Below, piece after piece: positions 8,861 to 17,197 of a DNA stretch of 64,000 bases (position 1 is its first letter; every line of letters starts with the position of its first letter). Where the stretch lies: the NCBI RefSeq assembly GCF_000308455.1, contig NZ_BAFP01000052.1, positions 1 to 64,000 on the forward strand. The letters run 5' to 3'. The notes below the pieces were generated by a model. The model saw nothing but the letters and a program-made list of their open reading frames with translations, had not been told where the DNA came from and searched no databases. The DNA is from Nocardia abscessus NBRC 100374 (GTDB taxonomy: Bacteria > Actinomycetota > Actinomycetes > Mycobacteriales > Mycobacteriaceae). The position numbers and the translations under genes were made by a program.

Positions 8861-10021
8861 GTGACCTTACGAGTCCTCGCAGACAGTGTCCTGGCCGACG
8901 GCGGCGTCAGCGGCGCCGTGCTGGCCTACATTCCCAGCCCCGCGCGGGGCGTGTGGCAGCTCGGGCCGTTCCCGCTGCGGGCGTACGCCCTGTGCATCAT
9001 CGTCGGCATCGTCGTCGCGATCTGGTGGGGCGAGCGGCGCTGGCGCGCTCGCGGCGGGAAGCCCGGCGCGATCCTGGACGTCGCGATGTTCGCGGTGCCG
9101 TTCGGTCTGGTCGGCGGCAGGCTCTACCACGTCGCCACCGACTGGCAGAAATACTTCGGCGCGGACGGCAATCCGGTCGACGCGCTGAAGATCTACCAAG
9201 GCGGGCTCGGCATCTGGGGCGCGGTGCTGCTGGGCGGCATCGGCGCGTGGATCGGCTGCCGGATATACCGGATCCCGTTGCCCGCCTTGGGTGACGCGGT
9301 CGCCCCGCCGATCCTGCTCGCCCAGGCCATCGGCAGGCTCGGCAACTATTTCAACCAGGAACTGTACGGGCGGGAGACCGACCTGCCGTGGGGCCTGGAG
9401 ATCTACCGGCGGGTGGGCGACGACGGCCGGCTCGACATGATGAACGGTGTCTCCACCGGCGTGGTCGAGAAGGTCGTGCACCCCACCTTCCTGTACGAGC
9501 TGCTGTGGAACGTGCTCGTCGTCGTGCTGCTGGTGTACGTGGACAAGCGATTCCGGATCGGCCACGGGCGACTGTTCGCGCTGTACGTCGCCGGTTACTG
9601 CTTCGGCCGGTTCTTCGTCGAGCTGATGCGCGCGGACGAGGCGACGAAGATCGCCGGCATCCGGATCAACTCGTTCACCTCCGCGGTCGTGTTCTTGGGC
9701 GCGATCGCCTACTTCGTGTTCGCGACGAAGGGCCGCGAGACCCCCGAGCAGTTGCAGCCCGGGGCGAGCCCGCGTCCATGGCCGTGGCAGATCGGCGCGC
9801 TGCGTGCCGCGGGTGCGGCATCGGCCGAGAAGCCTTCGGCCGCCGCCGTGTCCGAGACCGGGACCGCGACCGCCGTGCCCGAGAGCGCGGTGTCCGATGC
9901 CGAGTCCCGTGCTCCCGAGCCGGGCGGTCGGTCCGAGGACGAGGCCGCCGGGTCCGGCGTCGAGTCCACCGAGACCGCCGCGGAGACGGATTCGGGAAAA
10001 CCTGCCTCGGACAAGAGCTGA
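8861..10021 (+). CDS. lgt: Prolipoprotein diacylglyceryl transferase
   Basis: Transfers diacylglycerol from phosphatidylglycerol to the lipobox Cys of prelipoproteins at the inner membrane; the lipoproteins at 10932, 17998 and 32638 would be substrates. The 386-residue protein has seven hydrophobic segments and the Lgt signature GRLGNYFNQELYGRETDLPWG at about 155-176, with GGLGIWGAVLLGG and HPTFLYE. After about residue 290 it has a roughly 95-residue Ala/Glu/Ser/Thr-rich disordered tail, a feature of mycobacterial-type Lgt. The GTG start is six bases after TACGGT (8849-8854), a leaderless-type promoter. lgt directly after trpA is the mycobacterial order. Confidence 0.95.
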   Translation: MTLRVLADSVLADGGVSGAVLAYIPSPARGVWQLGPFPLRAYALCIIVGIVVAIWWGERRWRARGGKPGAILDVAMFAVPFGLVGGRLYHVATDWQKYFGADGNPVDALKIYQGGLGIWGAVLLGGIGAWIGCRIYRIPLPALGDAVAPPILLAQAIGRLGNYFNQELYGRETDLPWGLEIYRRVGDDGRLDMMNGVSTGVVEKVVHPTFLYELLWNVLVVVLLVYVDKRFRIGHGRLFALYVAGYCFGRFFVELMRADEATKIAGIRINSFTSAVVFLGAIAYFVFATKGRETPEQLQPGASPRPWPWQIGALRAAGAASAEKPSAAAVSETGTATAVPESAVSDAESRAPEPGGRSEDEAAGSGVESTETAAETDSGKPASDKS

Positions 10022-10250
10022 TCGTTCGGTGCCTGCCTGGCCCGACCCGTCGCCGCGGACAGCGAATTCTCTTCCACGGCAACGATCGGGCGATCCGCTG
10101 CAATAACTACTCGCGGGGCAGAACGCTCCTGGGGCGACAACCCGGTCGATCCCGGTGACAATGACTCGTGATCGTCGCGAGCGGCAGTTCGGCGATCCAG
10201 CGAGGCCGGGGGCCGACAAGAGGGTGCCCGCACTAATGAGGAGGACATGA

Positions 10251-10745
10251 GTGACCGACCCTTACCAGCAGAATCCGGGCGCCGGGGGACCGCAGTACGG
10301 CCCGCCCGGCACCGGCCCGGATCTGACCAAGCCGCTGGACGCGCAGAGCCAGCCGCAGTACAGCCCGCCGTCGGACCCCTACGCCCAGCCCCAGTACGGC
10401 CAGCCCGTTGACGCCTACGGTCAGCAGCCGGGCGGTTACCCGCCCGCGCCGTACCCGGGCGGCCCCCAGGGCTACAACCCGAACGACCCGGAGGCGCCGT
10501 GGGGCCGCGACCCCTTCGGCGTACCGCTGTCGGACAAGCAGAAACTCATCGCGGGCCTGCTGCAGATCTTCCTCGGCGGTTTCGGCGTCGGCCGCTTCTA
10601 CCTCGGTTACACCGGGCTGGGCATCGCTCAGTTGGCGGTCACGATCGTGACCTGCGGCCTCGGCAGTATCTGGGGTCTCATCGACGGCATCATGATCCTG
10701 GTCGGCAAGGTTCCCGACGCGCAAGGCCGCCCGCTGCGCGACTGA
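10251..10745 (+). CDS. TM2-domain membrane protein with Pro/Tyr/Gln-rich N-terminus
   Basis: 164 residues. Residues 1-85 are a low-complexity tract of Pro, Gln, Gly and Tyr (repeats such as QPQYG, QQPGGYPPAPYPG), probably disordered. Residues about 95-160 form a TM2 domain: KQKLIAGLLQIFLGGFGVGR, then FYLGYTGLGIAQL and a second membrane helix ending WGLIDGIMILVG. The start is GTG at 10251 because GAGGAGGA lies five bases upstream and the nearby ATG at 10247 is out of frame. Function of bacterial TM2 proteins is largely unknown. A strong hairpin follows the gene. Confidence 0.85.
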   Translation: MTDPYQQNPGAGGPQYGPPGTGPDLTKPLDAQSQPQYSPPSDPYAQPQYGQPVDAYGQQPGGYPPAPYPGGPQGYNPNDPEAPWGRDPFGVPLSDKQKLIAGLLQIFLGGFGVGRFYLGYTGLGIAQLAVTIVTCGLGSIWGLIDGIMILVGKVPDAQGRPLRD

Positions 10746-10766
10746 ACGCGGCGCTATCGACAGAAC

Positions 10767-10800
10767 CCGGAGGCGGGCACGAAACCGTGCCCGCCTCCGG
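10767..10800 (+). terminator. Hairpin terminator after the TM2 gene
   Basis: A perfect 14-bp stem (arms 10767-10780 and 10787-10800) with the loop GAAACC. No T-run follows, as is common for actinobacterial terminators. Confidence 0.75.
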
Positions 10801-10931
10801 CCGTCTTCGGACGAAAGCACAACTCTTTCGCGCACGATGAACGCGATACTGTCGCTCGCGTGCACCCGGGCGTAGCATGACCGGATTCGCGTGCCGTGTG
10901 TGGAGCTCCACGCACCGAAGAGAGGGATTCC

Positions 10932-11684
10932 GTGCGTCGTAAGCTGTTCGCCGCCGCCATGCTCGCCATCGTCGCCGCCACCGGGCTGAGCGCCTGCGGC
11001 GACAGCGACCCGAACGTGCTGAAGGTGGGCACCGAGGGCACTTACGCCCCGTTCAGCTTCCAGGGCTCCGACGGCAAGCTCACCGGCTACGACGTGGAGG
11101 TGATCCAGGCGGTCGGCGACAAACTCGGCAAGCGGGTCGAATTCGTGCAGACGCCGTGGGACGCAATTTTCGCGGGCCTGGAGTCCAAGCGCTTCGACCT
11201 CGTGGCGAACCAGGTGACCGTGAGCGAGGAGCGCACGGCCGAATACGCGTTGTCCGCGCCCTACACCACCTCGGCGGGCGTGATCGTCACCCGCGACGAC
11301 AACAGCGCCATCACCGGCCTCGCCGACCTGCGCGGGAAGACCTGCGCGCAGTCGGCCACCAGCAACTGGAGCAAGGTCGCCACCGAGGCGGGCGCGAAGG
11401 TCGAGGCCGTCGAGGGCTTCGTGCAGGCCGTCCAGCTGCTGAAGAACGGCCGCGTCGACGCCACCGTCAACGACAATCTCGCGGTCGCCGAATACACCAA
11501 GAAGACCGGCGATACCAGCGTGAAGATCGCGGGGCGCACGGGATCGGAGAGCAAGCAGGCGTTCGCCGCGCGCAAGGGCGACGCGCTGATCACCGACGTG
11601 GACAACGCGCTGAACCAGCTGCGTGCCGACGGCACCCTGGCGAAGATCTCCGAGAAGTATTTCGGCACCGACGTCAGCCGGTAG
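10932..11684 (+). CDS. Amino-acid ABC importer substrate-binding lipoprotein
   Basis: A 250-residue exported lipoprotein. The start is the GTG preceded by AGAGGGA; the frame is open further upstream but lacks signal. The signal peptide has RRK, a hydrophobic stretch and the lipobox LSAC at about residues 18-21. The mature part is an SBP_bac_3 domain of the polar amino-acid family: VGTEGTYAPFSFQ, GKLTGYDVEVI, VEFVQTPWDAIFAGLESKRF, and DLRGKTCAQSATSN. The best guess is glutamine, glutamate or cystine; the sequence does not decide. The permease follows 12 bases later but no ATPase is present. Confidence 0.92.
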   Translation: MRRKLFAAAMLAIVAATGLSACGDSDPNVLKVGTEGTYAPFSFQGSDGKLTGYDVEVIQAVGDKLGKRVEFVQTPWDAIFAGLESKRFDLVANQVTVSEERTAEYALSAPYTTSAGVIVTRDDNSAITGLADLRGKTCAQSATSNWSKVATEAGAKVEAVEGFVQAVQLLKNGRVDATVNDNLAVAEYTKKTGDTSVKIAGRTGSESKQAFAARKGDALITDVDNALNQLRADGTLAKISEKYFGTDVSR

Positions 11685-11696
11685 CCGGCCTCGTTC

Positions 11697-12365
11697 ATGG
11701 ACGCCGCCACCCGGGATCTCATCTGGCACAACCTGTGGCCGATGCTGCAGGCCACCGTCACCAAGACCCTGCCGCTCACCGCGATCAGCTTCGCCATCGG
11801 CCTGGTCCTCGCGCTGTTCGTCGCGCTGGCCAGGATGTCGGCGGTGTGGCCGCTGTCGGCGGCGGCCCGCTGCTACATCTCGATCATCCGCGGCACACCG
11901 CTGCTGGTGCAGTTGTTCATCGTGTTCTACGCGCTGCCGCAGTTCGATATCGTCATCGACCCGTTTCCCGCCGCGGTGATCGCGTTCAGCCTCAATGTCG
12001 GTGGGTACGCGGCCGAAGTGGTGCGCGCCGCCATCCTCAGTGTCGCGACCGGCCAGTGGGAGGCGGCGCAGGCGCTCGGCATGTCGTACGCGATGATGCT
12101 GCGGTTGATCATCCTGCCGCAGGCCGCGCGGATCGCCGTGCCGCCGCTGTCGAATACGCTGATCTCCCTGGTGAAGGACACTTCGCTGGCCTCGACCATC
12201 CTGGTGACCGAACTGCTGCGCGTCGCCCAGCTCGCGGCGGCGCCGACCTTCGATTTCTTCGCTCTCTACGGGGTCGCGGCGCTGTACTACTGGGTGATCT
12301 GCCTCATCCTCGGGTTCGGGCAGACCCGGCTGGAAACGAGATTGGCCCGTCATGTCGCCCGATGA
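11697..12365 (+). CDS. Amino-acid ABC importer permease
   Basis: 222 residues, about five membrane helices, with the family motifs YISIIRGTPLLVQLFIVFYALP near the centre and the ATPase-coupling EAA loop GQWEAAQALGMSYAMMLRLIILPQAARI. This places it in the polar amino-acid permease family (HisM/GlnP type). It forms a two-gene unit with the binding lipoprotein just upstream. An ATP-binding subunit is missing here; the ATPase at 34506-35294 or another unlinked one would have to serve it. The ORF ends at 12365 and pyk has its own promoter. Confidence 0.92.
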   Translation: MDAATRDLIWHNLWPMLQATVTKTLPLTAISFAIGLVLALFVALARMSAVWPLSAAARCYISIIRGTPLLVQLFIVFYALPQFDIVIDPFPAAVIAFSLNVGGYAAEVVRAAILSVATGQWEAAQALGMSYAMMLRLIILPQAARIAVPPLSNTLISLVKDTSLASTILVTELLRVAQLAAAPTFDFFALYGVAALYYWVICLILGFGQTRLETRLARHVAR

Positions 12366-12467
12366 GTATCCGTTTGTACCTGCTACGCGGCGTCGTTCAT
12401 TTTTTTCACCAAGGATTCACCATGGCCACGGCGGGACCTGGGTACCGAGCGGGACTAGGCTCTACCC

Positions 12468-13886
12468 GTGATGCGACGGACGAAGATTGTGTGCACGCTC
12501 GGCCCGGCCACTGCCACCGAGGAACGTATCCGCGAACTCGTCGAGAGCGGTATGGACGTAGCTCGGCTGAACTTCAGTCACGGCGAGCACGCGGACCACG
12601 CCGAGAACTACAAGAAGGTGCGTCAGGCTGCCGACCACCTCGGCCGGGCTGTCGGCATTCTCGCCGACCTGCAGGGTCCCAAGATCCGCCTCGGTCGCTT
12701 CCTGGAAGGCAAAACCGTCTGGGCGACGGGTGAAGAGGTCCGCATCACCGTCGAGAACATCGACGGAACCCACGACCGCGTGTCCACCACGTACAAGGAA
12801 CTGGCGCTGGACGCCAAGGCCGGCGACCGGCTGCTGGTGGACGACGGCAAGGTCGGGCTCACCGTGACCCGCGTCGACGGCAACGACGTGGTCTGCCGGG
12901 TCACCGAGGGCGGTCCGGTCTCCAACAACAAGGGCGTCTCGCTGCCGGGTATGGACGTGTCGGTCCCCGCGCTGTCGGAGAAGGACATCGAGGACCTGGA
13001 ATTCGCGCTGAAGCTCGGCGTGGACTTCATCGCGCTGTCGTTCGTGCGGTCCCCGTCCGATGTCGAGCTGGTGCACGACGTGATGGACCGGGTGGGCCGC
13101 CGGGTGCCGGTGATCGGCAAGCTGGAGAAGCCGGAGGCGATCGACAACCTGGAGGCCGTGGTCCTGGCCTTCGACGCGGTGATGGTCGCGCGCGGCGATC
13201 TCGGCGTCGAGCTCCCGCTCGAGCAGGTGCCGATCGTGCAGAAGCGCGCCATCCAGATGGCTCGCGAGAACGCCAAGCCGGTCATCGTCGCCACGCAGAT
13301 GCTGGAGTCGATGATCGAGAACTCCCGCCCCACCCGCGCGGAGGCCTCGGACGTGGCGAACGCGGTGCTCGACGGCGCCGACGCGGTGATGCTGTCGGGC
13401 GAGACCTCGGTGGGCAGGTACCCGATCGAGACGGTGCGCACGATGGCGCGCATCGTGCACGCGGTGGAGACCGAGTCGACCCGGGTGCCGCCGCTGACCC
13501 ACGTGCCGCGTACCAAGCGCGGCGTGATCTCCTACGCCGCCCGCGACATCGGCGAGCGGCTCAACGCCAAGGCGCTGGTCGCGTTCACCCAGTCGGGCGA
13601 CACGGTGCGCCGCCTGGCCCGGCTGCACACACCGCTGCCGTTGCTGGCGTTCACGCCGCTGCCGGAGGTGCGCAGCCAGCTCGCGCTGACCTGGGGTACC
13701 GAGACCTTCATCGTGCCGACCGTCGACAGCACCGACGCGATGATCCACCAGGTGGATGTAGCACTTCTGTCGATGGAGCGATACCAGAAGGGTGACCTGG
13801 TGGTCATCGTGGCCGGGTCGCCGCCCGGTACCGTCGGGTCCACCAACCTGATCCACGTTCACCGAATCGGTGAGGAGGACCATTAG
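12468..13886 (+). CDS. pyk: Pyruvate kinase
   Basis: Catalyses phosphoenolpyruvate plus ADP to pyruvate plus ATP, the last glycolytic step. 472 residues. Characteristic features are MRRTKIVCTLGPATAT at the start, VARLNFSHG, DLQGPKIRLGRF, IGKLEKPEAI, the catalytic VMVARGDLGVELPLE signature at about 240 and PTRAEASDVANAVLDGADAV. The start GTG is six bases after TAGGCT (12456-12461), giving a leaderless message; the ATG at 12471 is an alternative. The stop overlaps the next gene by one base, so the two are co-transcribed, as in mycobacteria. Confidence 0.97.
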   Translation: MMRRTKIVCTLGPATATEERIRELVESGMDVARLNFSHGEHADHAENYKKVRQAADHLGRAVGILADLQGPKIRLGRFLEGKTVWATGEEVRITVENIDGTHDRVSTTYKELALDAKAGDRLLVDDGKVGLTVTRVDGNDVVCRVTEGGPVSNNKGVSLPGMDVSVPALSEKDIEDLEFALKLGVDFIALSFVRSPSDVELVHDVMDRVGRRVPVIGKLEKPEAIDNLEAVVLAFDAVMVARGDLGVELPLEQVPIVQKRAIQMARENAKPVIVATQMLESMIENSRPTRAEASDVANAVLDGADAVMLSGETSVGRYPIETVRTMARIVHAVETESTRVPPLTHVPRTKRGVISYAARDIGERLNAKALVAFTQSGDTVRRLARLHTPLPLLAFTPLPEVRSQLALTWGTETFIVPTVDSTDAMIHQVDVALLSMERYQKGDLVVIVAGSPPGTVGSTNLIHVHRIGEEDH

Positions 13887-14788
13887 TGAGTGCTTCCCTG
13901 AGCAGCCCCGTCGCGGAGCCGCCCGCGCACCACTCCGACCTGGATGTGCTGCTGGGTCTGCTCGATCTCGAGCAGATGGACGAGGACGTGTTCGTCGGCC
14001 AGCACCCGGAGAAGGTGTGGAGCCGGACCTTCGGCGGTCAGCTCGTCTCGCAGGCCATCATCGCGGCGGGCCGGACGGTCGGTGACCGTCCGGTGCACGC
14101 GGTCAACGCGCATTTCGTGCGCGGTGGCGACGTGAAGAAGCCGATCGAGTACCGGGTCGACCGTCATCGCGACGGCCGGGCGTTCGCCAACCGCACGGTG
14201 ACCGCCAGCCAGGACGGCCAGGAGCTGTTCGTGATGCTCGCCGCGTTCCAGGATTGGGGCACGGGGCTCGAGCACGCGCATGCTCAGCCGGACGTGCCGG
14301 ACCCGGAGACGCTGCCGCGGGTGGAGGAGAGCTTCGAAGGCTTGGAGGACAAGCTGGAGATGTTCGTGAAGGCGCCGCATCCGATCGACATGCGGTACAC
14401 CAACGACCCGGCGTGGATCCTGAAGGGCACGGGAGAGCGGCTCAACCACAACCGCGTGTGGATGCGCGCGGACGGCGAGCTGCCCGACGATCCGCTGATC
14501 CACGTGGCGACGCTGGGCTATTCGTCCGACACCACGGTGCTGGACTCGATCATCACCACCCATGGGCTGTCCTGGGGGCTGGACCGCATCATCGCGGCCA
14601 CGGTCAACCACTCGATCTGGTTCCACCGCCCGTTCCGTTTCGACGAGTGGGCGCTGTACTGCACCGAGTCACCGGTGGCCGCGGGTTCCCGTGGTCTGGC
14701 GACCGGGCGCTTCTACTCCCGCAGCGGCGATCTGCTCGCCACCACGGTGCAAGAGGGACTCATCCGCCACTTCCCCGCGCGGCGCTAG
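13886..14788 (+). CDS. tesB: Acyl-CoA thioesterase II (TesB family)
   Basis: Hydrolyses acyl-CoA to fatty acid and CoA in the cytosol. 300 residues with two hotdog domains: the first begins at LDVLLGLLDLEQMDEDVFVG with RTFGGQLVSQAI, the second contains LGYSSDTTVLDSI and ends with ATTVQEGLIRH. The Asp of the SSDTTVLD segment, with Thr and Gln residues elsewhere, is the known catalytic set in TesB enzymes. GTG start overlaps the pyk stop by one base, with GAGGAGG upstream inside pyk. The pyk-tesB order is conserved in mycobacteria. Confidence 0.93.
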   Translation: MSASLSSPVAEPPAHHSDLDVLLGLLDLEQMDEDVFVGQHPEKVWSRTFGGQLVSQAIIAAGRTVGDRPVHAVNAHFVRGGDVKKPIEYRVDRHRDGRAFANRTVTASQDGQELFVMLAAFQDWGTGLEHAHAQPDVPDPETLPRVEESFEGLEDKLEMFVKAPHPIDMRYTNDPAWILKGTGERLNHNRVWMRADGELPDDPLIHVATLGYSSDTTVLDSIITTHGLSWGLDRIIAATVNHSIWFHRPFRFDEWALYCTESPVAAGSRGLATGRFYSRSGDLLATTVQEGLIRHFPARR

Positions 14789-14790
14789 GA

Positions 14791-15216
14791 CTACAGCAGT
14801 TCGTGGTGGCGATCGATGTCGAGATCGACGTCGGTGCGTTGTGAGGCGCGGATCGAGACCGGGATACCGCGTCCCGGCTCGGTTCGCGCCAGCCCGGAGA
14901 TTCGGTGCAGCAGTTGCCGTTCCAGCCCCGCCATGTGGTCGTCGGTCAGTTGATCCGGTGCCCCGACCAGGCTGAGCGCGATCTCGTAGGTGCCGCGGTC
15001 GTCCGGGCCACCGCAGGACGGATCGGTGTGGCAGCGGCTCTCGAGAGCCGCGTGGGCCGGGTCGTCGGCGTCGACCGGCAAGGTGAAGCGCCAGGCGAAC
15101 ACGTCACGGTCGGTGAGGTGGTCGTCGACCACCGCGCGCACGGTGTCGACGACGCGTTCGAGGATTTCCGGTGTCACATAAACATGGAGCGAAACATCCG
15201 AAATGCGTTTCGGCAT
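14791..15216 (-). CDS. Hypothetical protein
   Basis: 141 residues; no family recognised. The ATG at 15214-15216 is chosen because AGGACAGGA lies upstream and the earlier open frame lacks coding character. It begins MPKRISDVSLHVYVTPEILE and has amphipathic helix ERVVDTVRAVVDDHL, a middle segment with CHTDPSCGG, and a closing GRGIPVSIRASQRTDVDLDI that looks like a strand pair. The regular strand-helix-strand pattern (VHVYVTP, FAWRFTLPVD, YEIALSLVG, IPVSIRAS) suggests a ferredoxin-like fold. It ends two bases from tesB, convergent with it. Confidence 0.65.
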   Translation of the reverse strand: MPKRISDVSLHVYVTPEILERVVDTVRAVVDDHLTDRDVFAWRFTLPVDADDPAHAALESRCHTDPSCGGPDDRGTYEIALSLVGAPDQLTDDHMAGLERQLLHRISGLARTEPGRGIPVSIRASQRTDVDLDIDRHHELL

Positions 15217-15379
15217 GTCTGATTCCTGTCCTGTGTCGAACCAGCAACGGCGGAGGGTGTTGTCCGGCGGGAGTTTAGTGCGTCCGGGACGGAAATGGAC
15301 ATAGCCGGGTGGTAACAGGTTGACGCGTGACGTGTCGAAGCGCGTCACACCGTGCGGTTGTCCGCGGTCGCGCCGACGA

Positions 15380-16000
15380 TCACCGGGTGCGTTGGGCGGC
15401 GAGGAAGGTCGCCAGCGGTGCGGGCGCGCCGCCGGGACGGATCACCAGTCCGCGGCGCTCGTCGTGGGGCCAGCGTGGCTGCTCGTGCGGGGCGAGCGCC
15501 AGCAGCAGCGGCACCAGTGCCCCGGCGATCCGATCGCCGACCTCACAGAAAGCCTGGGCGGACAACCCGACCGGGTCGGCGATGTTCTCCCGGCCGACCA
15601 GCGACAGATCATTGCGCGCCCGGTGCAATTCGGCGACCGTGCGCGCACCGGTGACATGGGCGATGCGGCTGGCCTCCAGCAGCGTGAAGGTGCGCGGGCC
15701 CGCACCGAAGGCCAGATCGATCACCTGATCGCGAATCTGCTCGGTCATCGTGAGGACCAGGTCGGCCTTGTCGATCATTTCCGGCTTCAGGCGACGGGCC
15801 CGGAAGTTGCCCGGGTCGGCGCCGAGCCCCGCGATGGTCTGCGCGGCGAGCGGCTCGACCGGAAATCCGACCAGCGCACGGGTTCCCGCGCTCTCGGCGG
15901 TGAGGTAGGGGAGATCGTATTCGACCGCGAGGGCGCGCGTGAGCCGCTCGGCGATCACCGAACGGCAAACGTTGCCGTTGCAGACGAACAGGACGTGCAT
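15380..16000 (-). CDS. Low-molecular-weight protein tyrosine phosphatase family protein
   Basis: 206 residues starting MHVLFVCNGNVCRS, which contains the CX5R phosphate loop (Cys7 to Arg13) of low-molecular-weight phosphatases, and later RARRLKPEMIDKADLVLTMT. The general-acid Asp normally found in a DP motif may be in NIADPVG at about residue 145. These enzymes remove phosphate from tyrosine, acting on capsule regulators (Wzb type) or, in related families, arginine. The last 40 residues are Pro/Arg-rich and beyond the usual 150-residue length. A perfect 14-bp palindrome lies about 50 bases before the start. Confidence 0.85.
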   Translation of the reverse strand: MHVLFVCNGNVCRSVIAERLTRALAVEYDLPYLTAESAGTRALVGFPVEPLAAQTIAGLGADPGNFRARRLKPEMIDKADLVLTMTEQIRDQVIDLAFGAGPRTFTLLEASRIAHVTGARTVAELHRARNDLSLVGRENIADPVGLSAQAFCEVGDRIAGALVPLLLALAPHEQPRWPHDERRGLVIRPGGAPAPLATFLAAQRTR

Positions 16001-16051
16001 ACAGAACACGATAAGGGGCACGAAGGCTACCAGACGGTCCCAAGTCGTTAG

Positions 16052-16065
16052 TCCCACATGTGGGA
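16052..16065. promoter_or_regulatory. Perfect 14-bp palindrome upstream of the phosphatase gene
   Basis: TCCCACATGTGGGA, centred about 58 bases before the phosphatase start (16000, minus strand). The size and symmetry fit a dimeric regulator's operator. No regulator gene is adjacent. Confidence 0.5.
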
Positions 16066-16253
16066 ACAACATATTCATCTGCTCGTAGCGCGCCGTACAC
16101 GAAGCGCGCCGCTTTCGGCCCCTGGCCTGCGACGTACGTCACTCCGCGGAGTGGTGCTGTGGGATTCTCCTGCGTGCAGTACCCCGGAGCGCACACATCC
16201 AAAGCTGCTCTGTGATTACTCCGAGATATGACGCGTGCGCAGACTACCCGGAT

Positions 16254-16526
16254 TCACCGCCGTAGTAAAAGGATTCGCTCGAGACGGGTTCGACGATGGC
16301 CCGTCTGCCCTGGACCCGGCCGCAGACCCAGGTCCCGGTGACCGCGCGAGGCGACGGCAGGCGCGAACCGCGCAAGCCCGGTGGGCGGACCCATGTCGTC
16401 GTCCATGGCGTCGATGCCGCCACAGGCGAAGTAGGCATCCTCCCGGAACCCGGTGCCGCCGGAGCCGCGCAGGAACTCCTGCCACCAGCCCCGGTGCGGC
16501 GCGGTCCGGATCCAAGCTTCGAGGCC
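16254..16526 (-). pseudogene. 3' remnant of a DUF4188/monooxygenase-like gene
   Basis: On the minus strand one frame reads EAWIRTAPHRGWWQEFLRG, then SGGTGFREDAYFACGGIDAM and DDDMGPPTGLARFAPAV, ending at TGA (16254-16256). This resembles the C-terminal half of DUF4188-type proteins (HRxWWxxFxxxxGGTGFWHExYF..GGxEAIYDDM..GLxRFAP). The frame is closed by an in-phase TGA about 24 bases before the first matching residue and has no start codon or ribosome site, so only the 3' part remains. The active family has a His where this has Asp (FREDAYF against FWHETYF). Family call is from memory. Confidence 0.5.
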
Positions 16527-16539
16527 CGTCCTAACAAGC

Positions 16540-16830
16540 GACCCACATCAGTGGAGTTCGGGAGACGAAGCCCGTCGAGCCTCGGCCGGGCTTGTGCCTC
16601 ATGAGTGCCTCGGCGATCGCTCGGTAGCAACGCGCCGTTCTCACTCAACACAACTACGCAAGCCGGGGTGGGGCGAAGCCAGGCCGAACGTCGCCCCGGA
16701 CCGCACTCCCACGAGCGCCCGACGAGCGCTAAGTCACAACGCACTGTTCCGATTCCAACGCAACCACGCACATGGGGGGTTCGGGGGCGAAGCCCCGCCG
16801 AGCGGGGCCTGGGGGTTGCACCCCCAGAAG
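16540..16830. repeat. Three degenerate copies of a GGTTCGGGGGCGAAGCCCC-type element
   Basis: Related blocks begin near 16553 (GGAGTTCGGGAGACGAAGCCC), 16669 (GGGGTGGGGCGAAGCC) and 16773 (GGGGGGTTCGGGGGCGAAGC). Copies two and three are also preceded by alignable sequence (near 16632 and 16735: AACGC-C-GTTC...CAACxCAACxACGCA). They lie just beyond the 3' side of tRNA-Leu. Such GC-rich hairpin elements are common between nocardial genes. Confidence 0.55.
16809..16827 (-). terminator. Hairpin, possible tRNA-Leu terminator
   Basis: Perfect 8-bp stem (16809-16816 with 16820-16827) and a 3-base loop, about 60 bases beyond the tRNA 3' end. It is part of the third repeat copy. Confidence 0.45.
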
Positions 16831-16887
16831 AAACGACGAGCGCCCCCCGCGAGCGCTCTCCGCGAGCAGGGGACACCCAAAAGCGAG

Positions 16888-16971
16888 TGCCGAGTGTGGG
16901 ACTCGAACCCACACGTCCTTTCGGACAACGGTTTTTGAGACCGTCGCGTCTGCCAGTTCCGCCAACCCGGC
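16888..16971 (-). tRNA. tRNA-Leu(CAA)
   Basis: 84 bases, minus strand. The acceptor arms GCCGGGT and ACTCGGC pair over seven positions with one G-T wobble; the discriminator is A and CCA is not encoded. The anticodon stem ACGGT/ACCGT encloses CTCAAAA, giving anticodon CAA, which reads UUG. The T arm GTGGGTTCGAGTCCCAC is canonical. A long variable arm typical of class II tRNA-Leu is present. Confidence 0.97.
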
Positions 16972-17197
16972 GCACCGGATGGCAACTATAGCGGGTCGGG
17001 TGGCGTGGAAGCGAATGGGTTGGGGGTTGCGGCGCGATCGCACGGTTTGCGCAGGGTATATGCGTTCTATGCCGAAGTGAAAGGTACTCTTTACATCACT
17101 CGACAGCCCGATGGTCGGCCCGCGGTCGCCCGGTGCGATCGCGGACATTCCTTCGGTTTGGTCGGGTACAGGGCATCGGAACCAGAGGGGTCTACCT

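Noticed and set aside
10233-12353. Minus-strand frame of 706 codons
   Set aside because: It lies opposite three well-supported plus-strand genes and has no domain; a result of high GC third positions.
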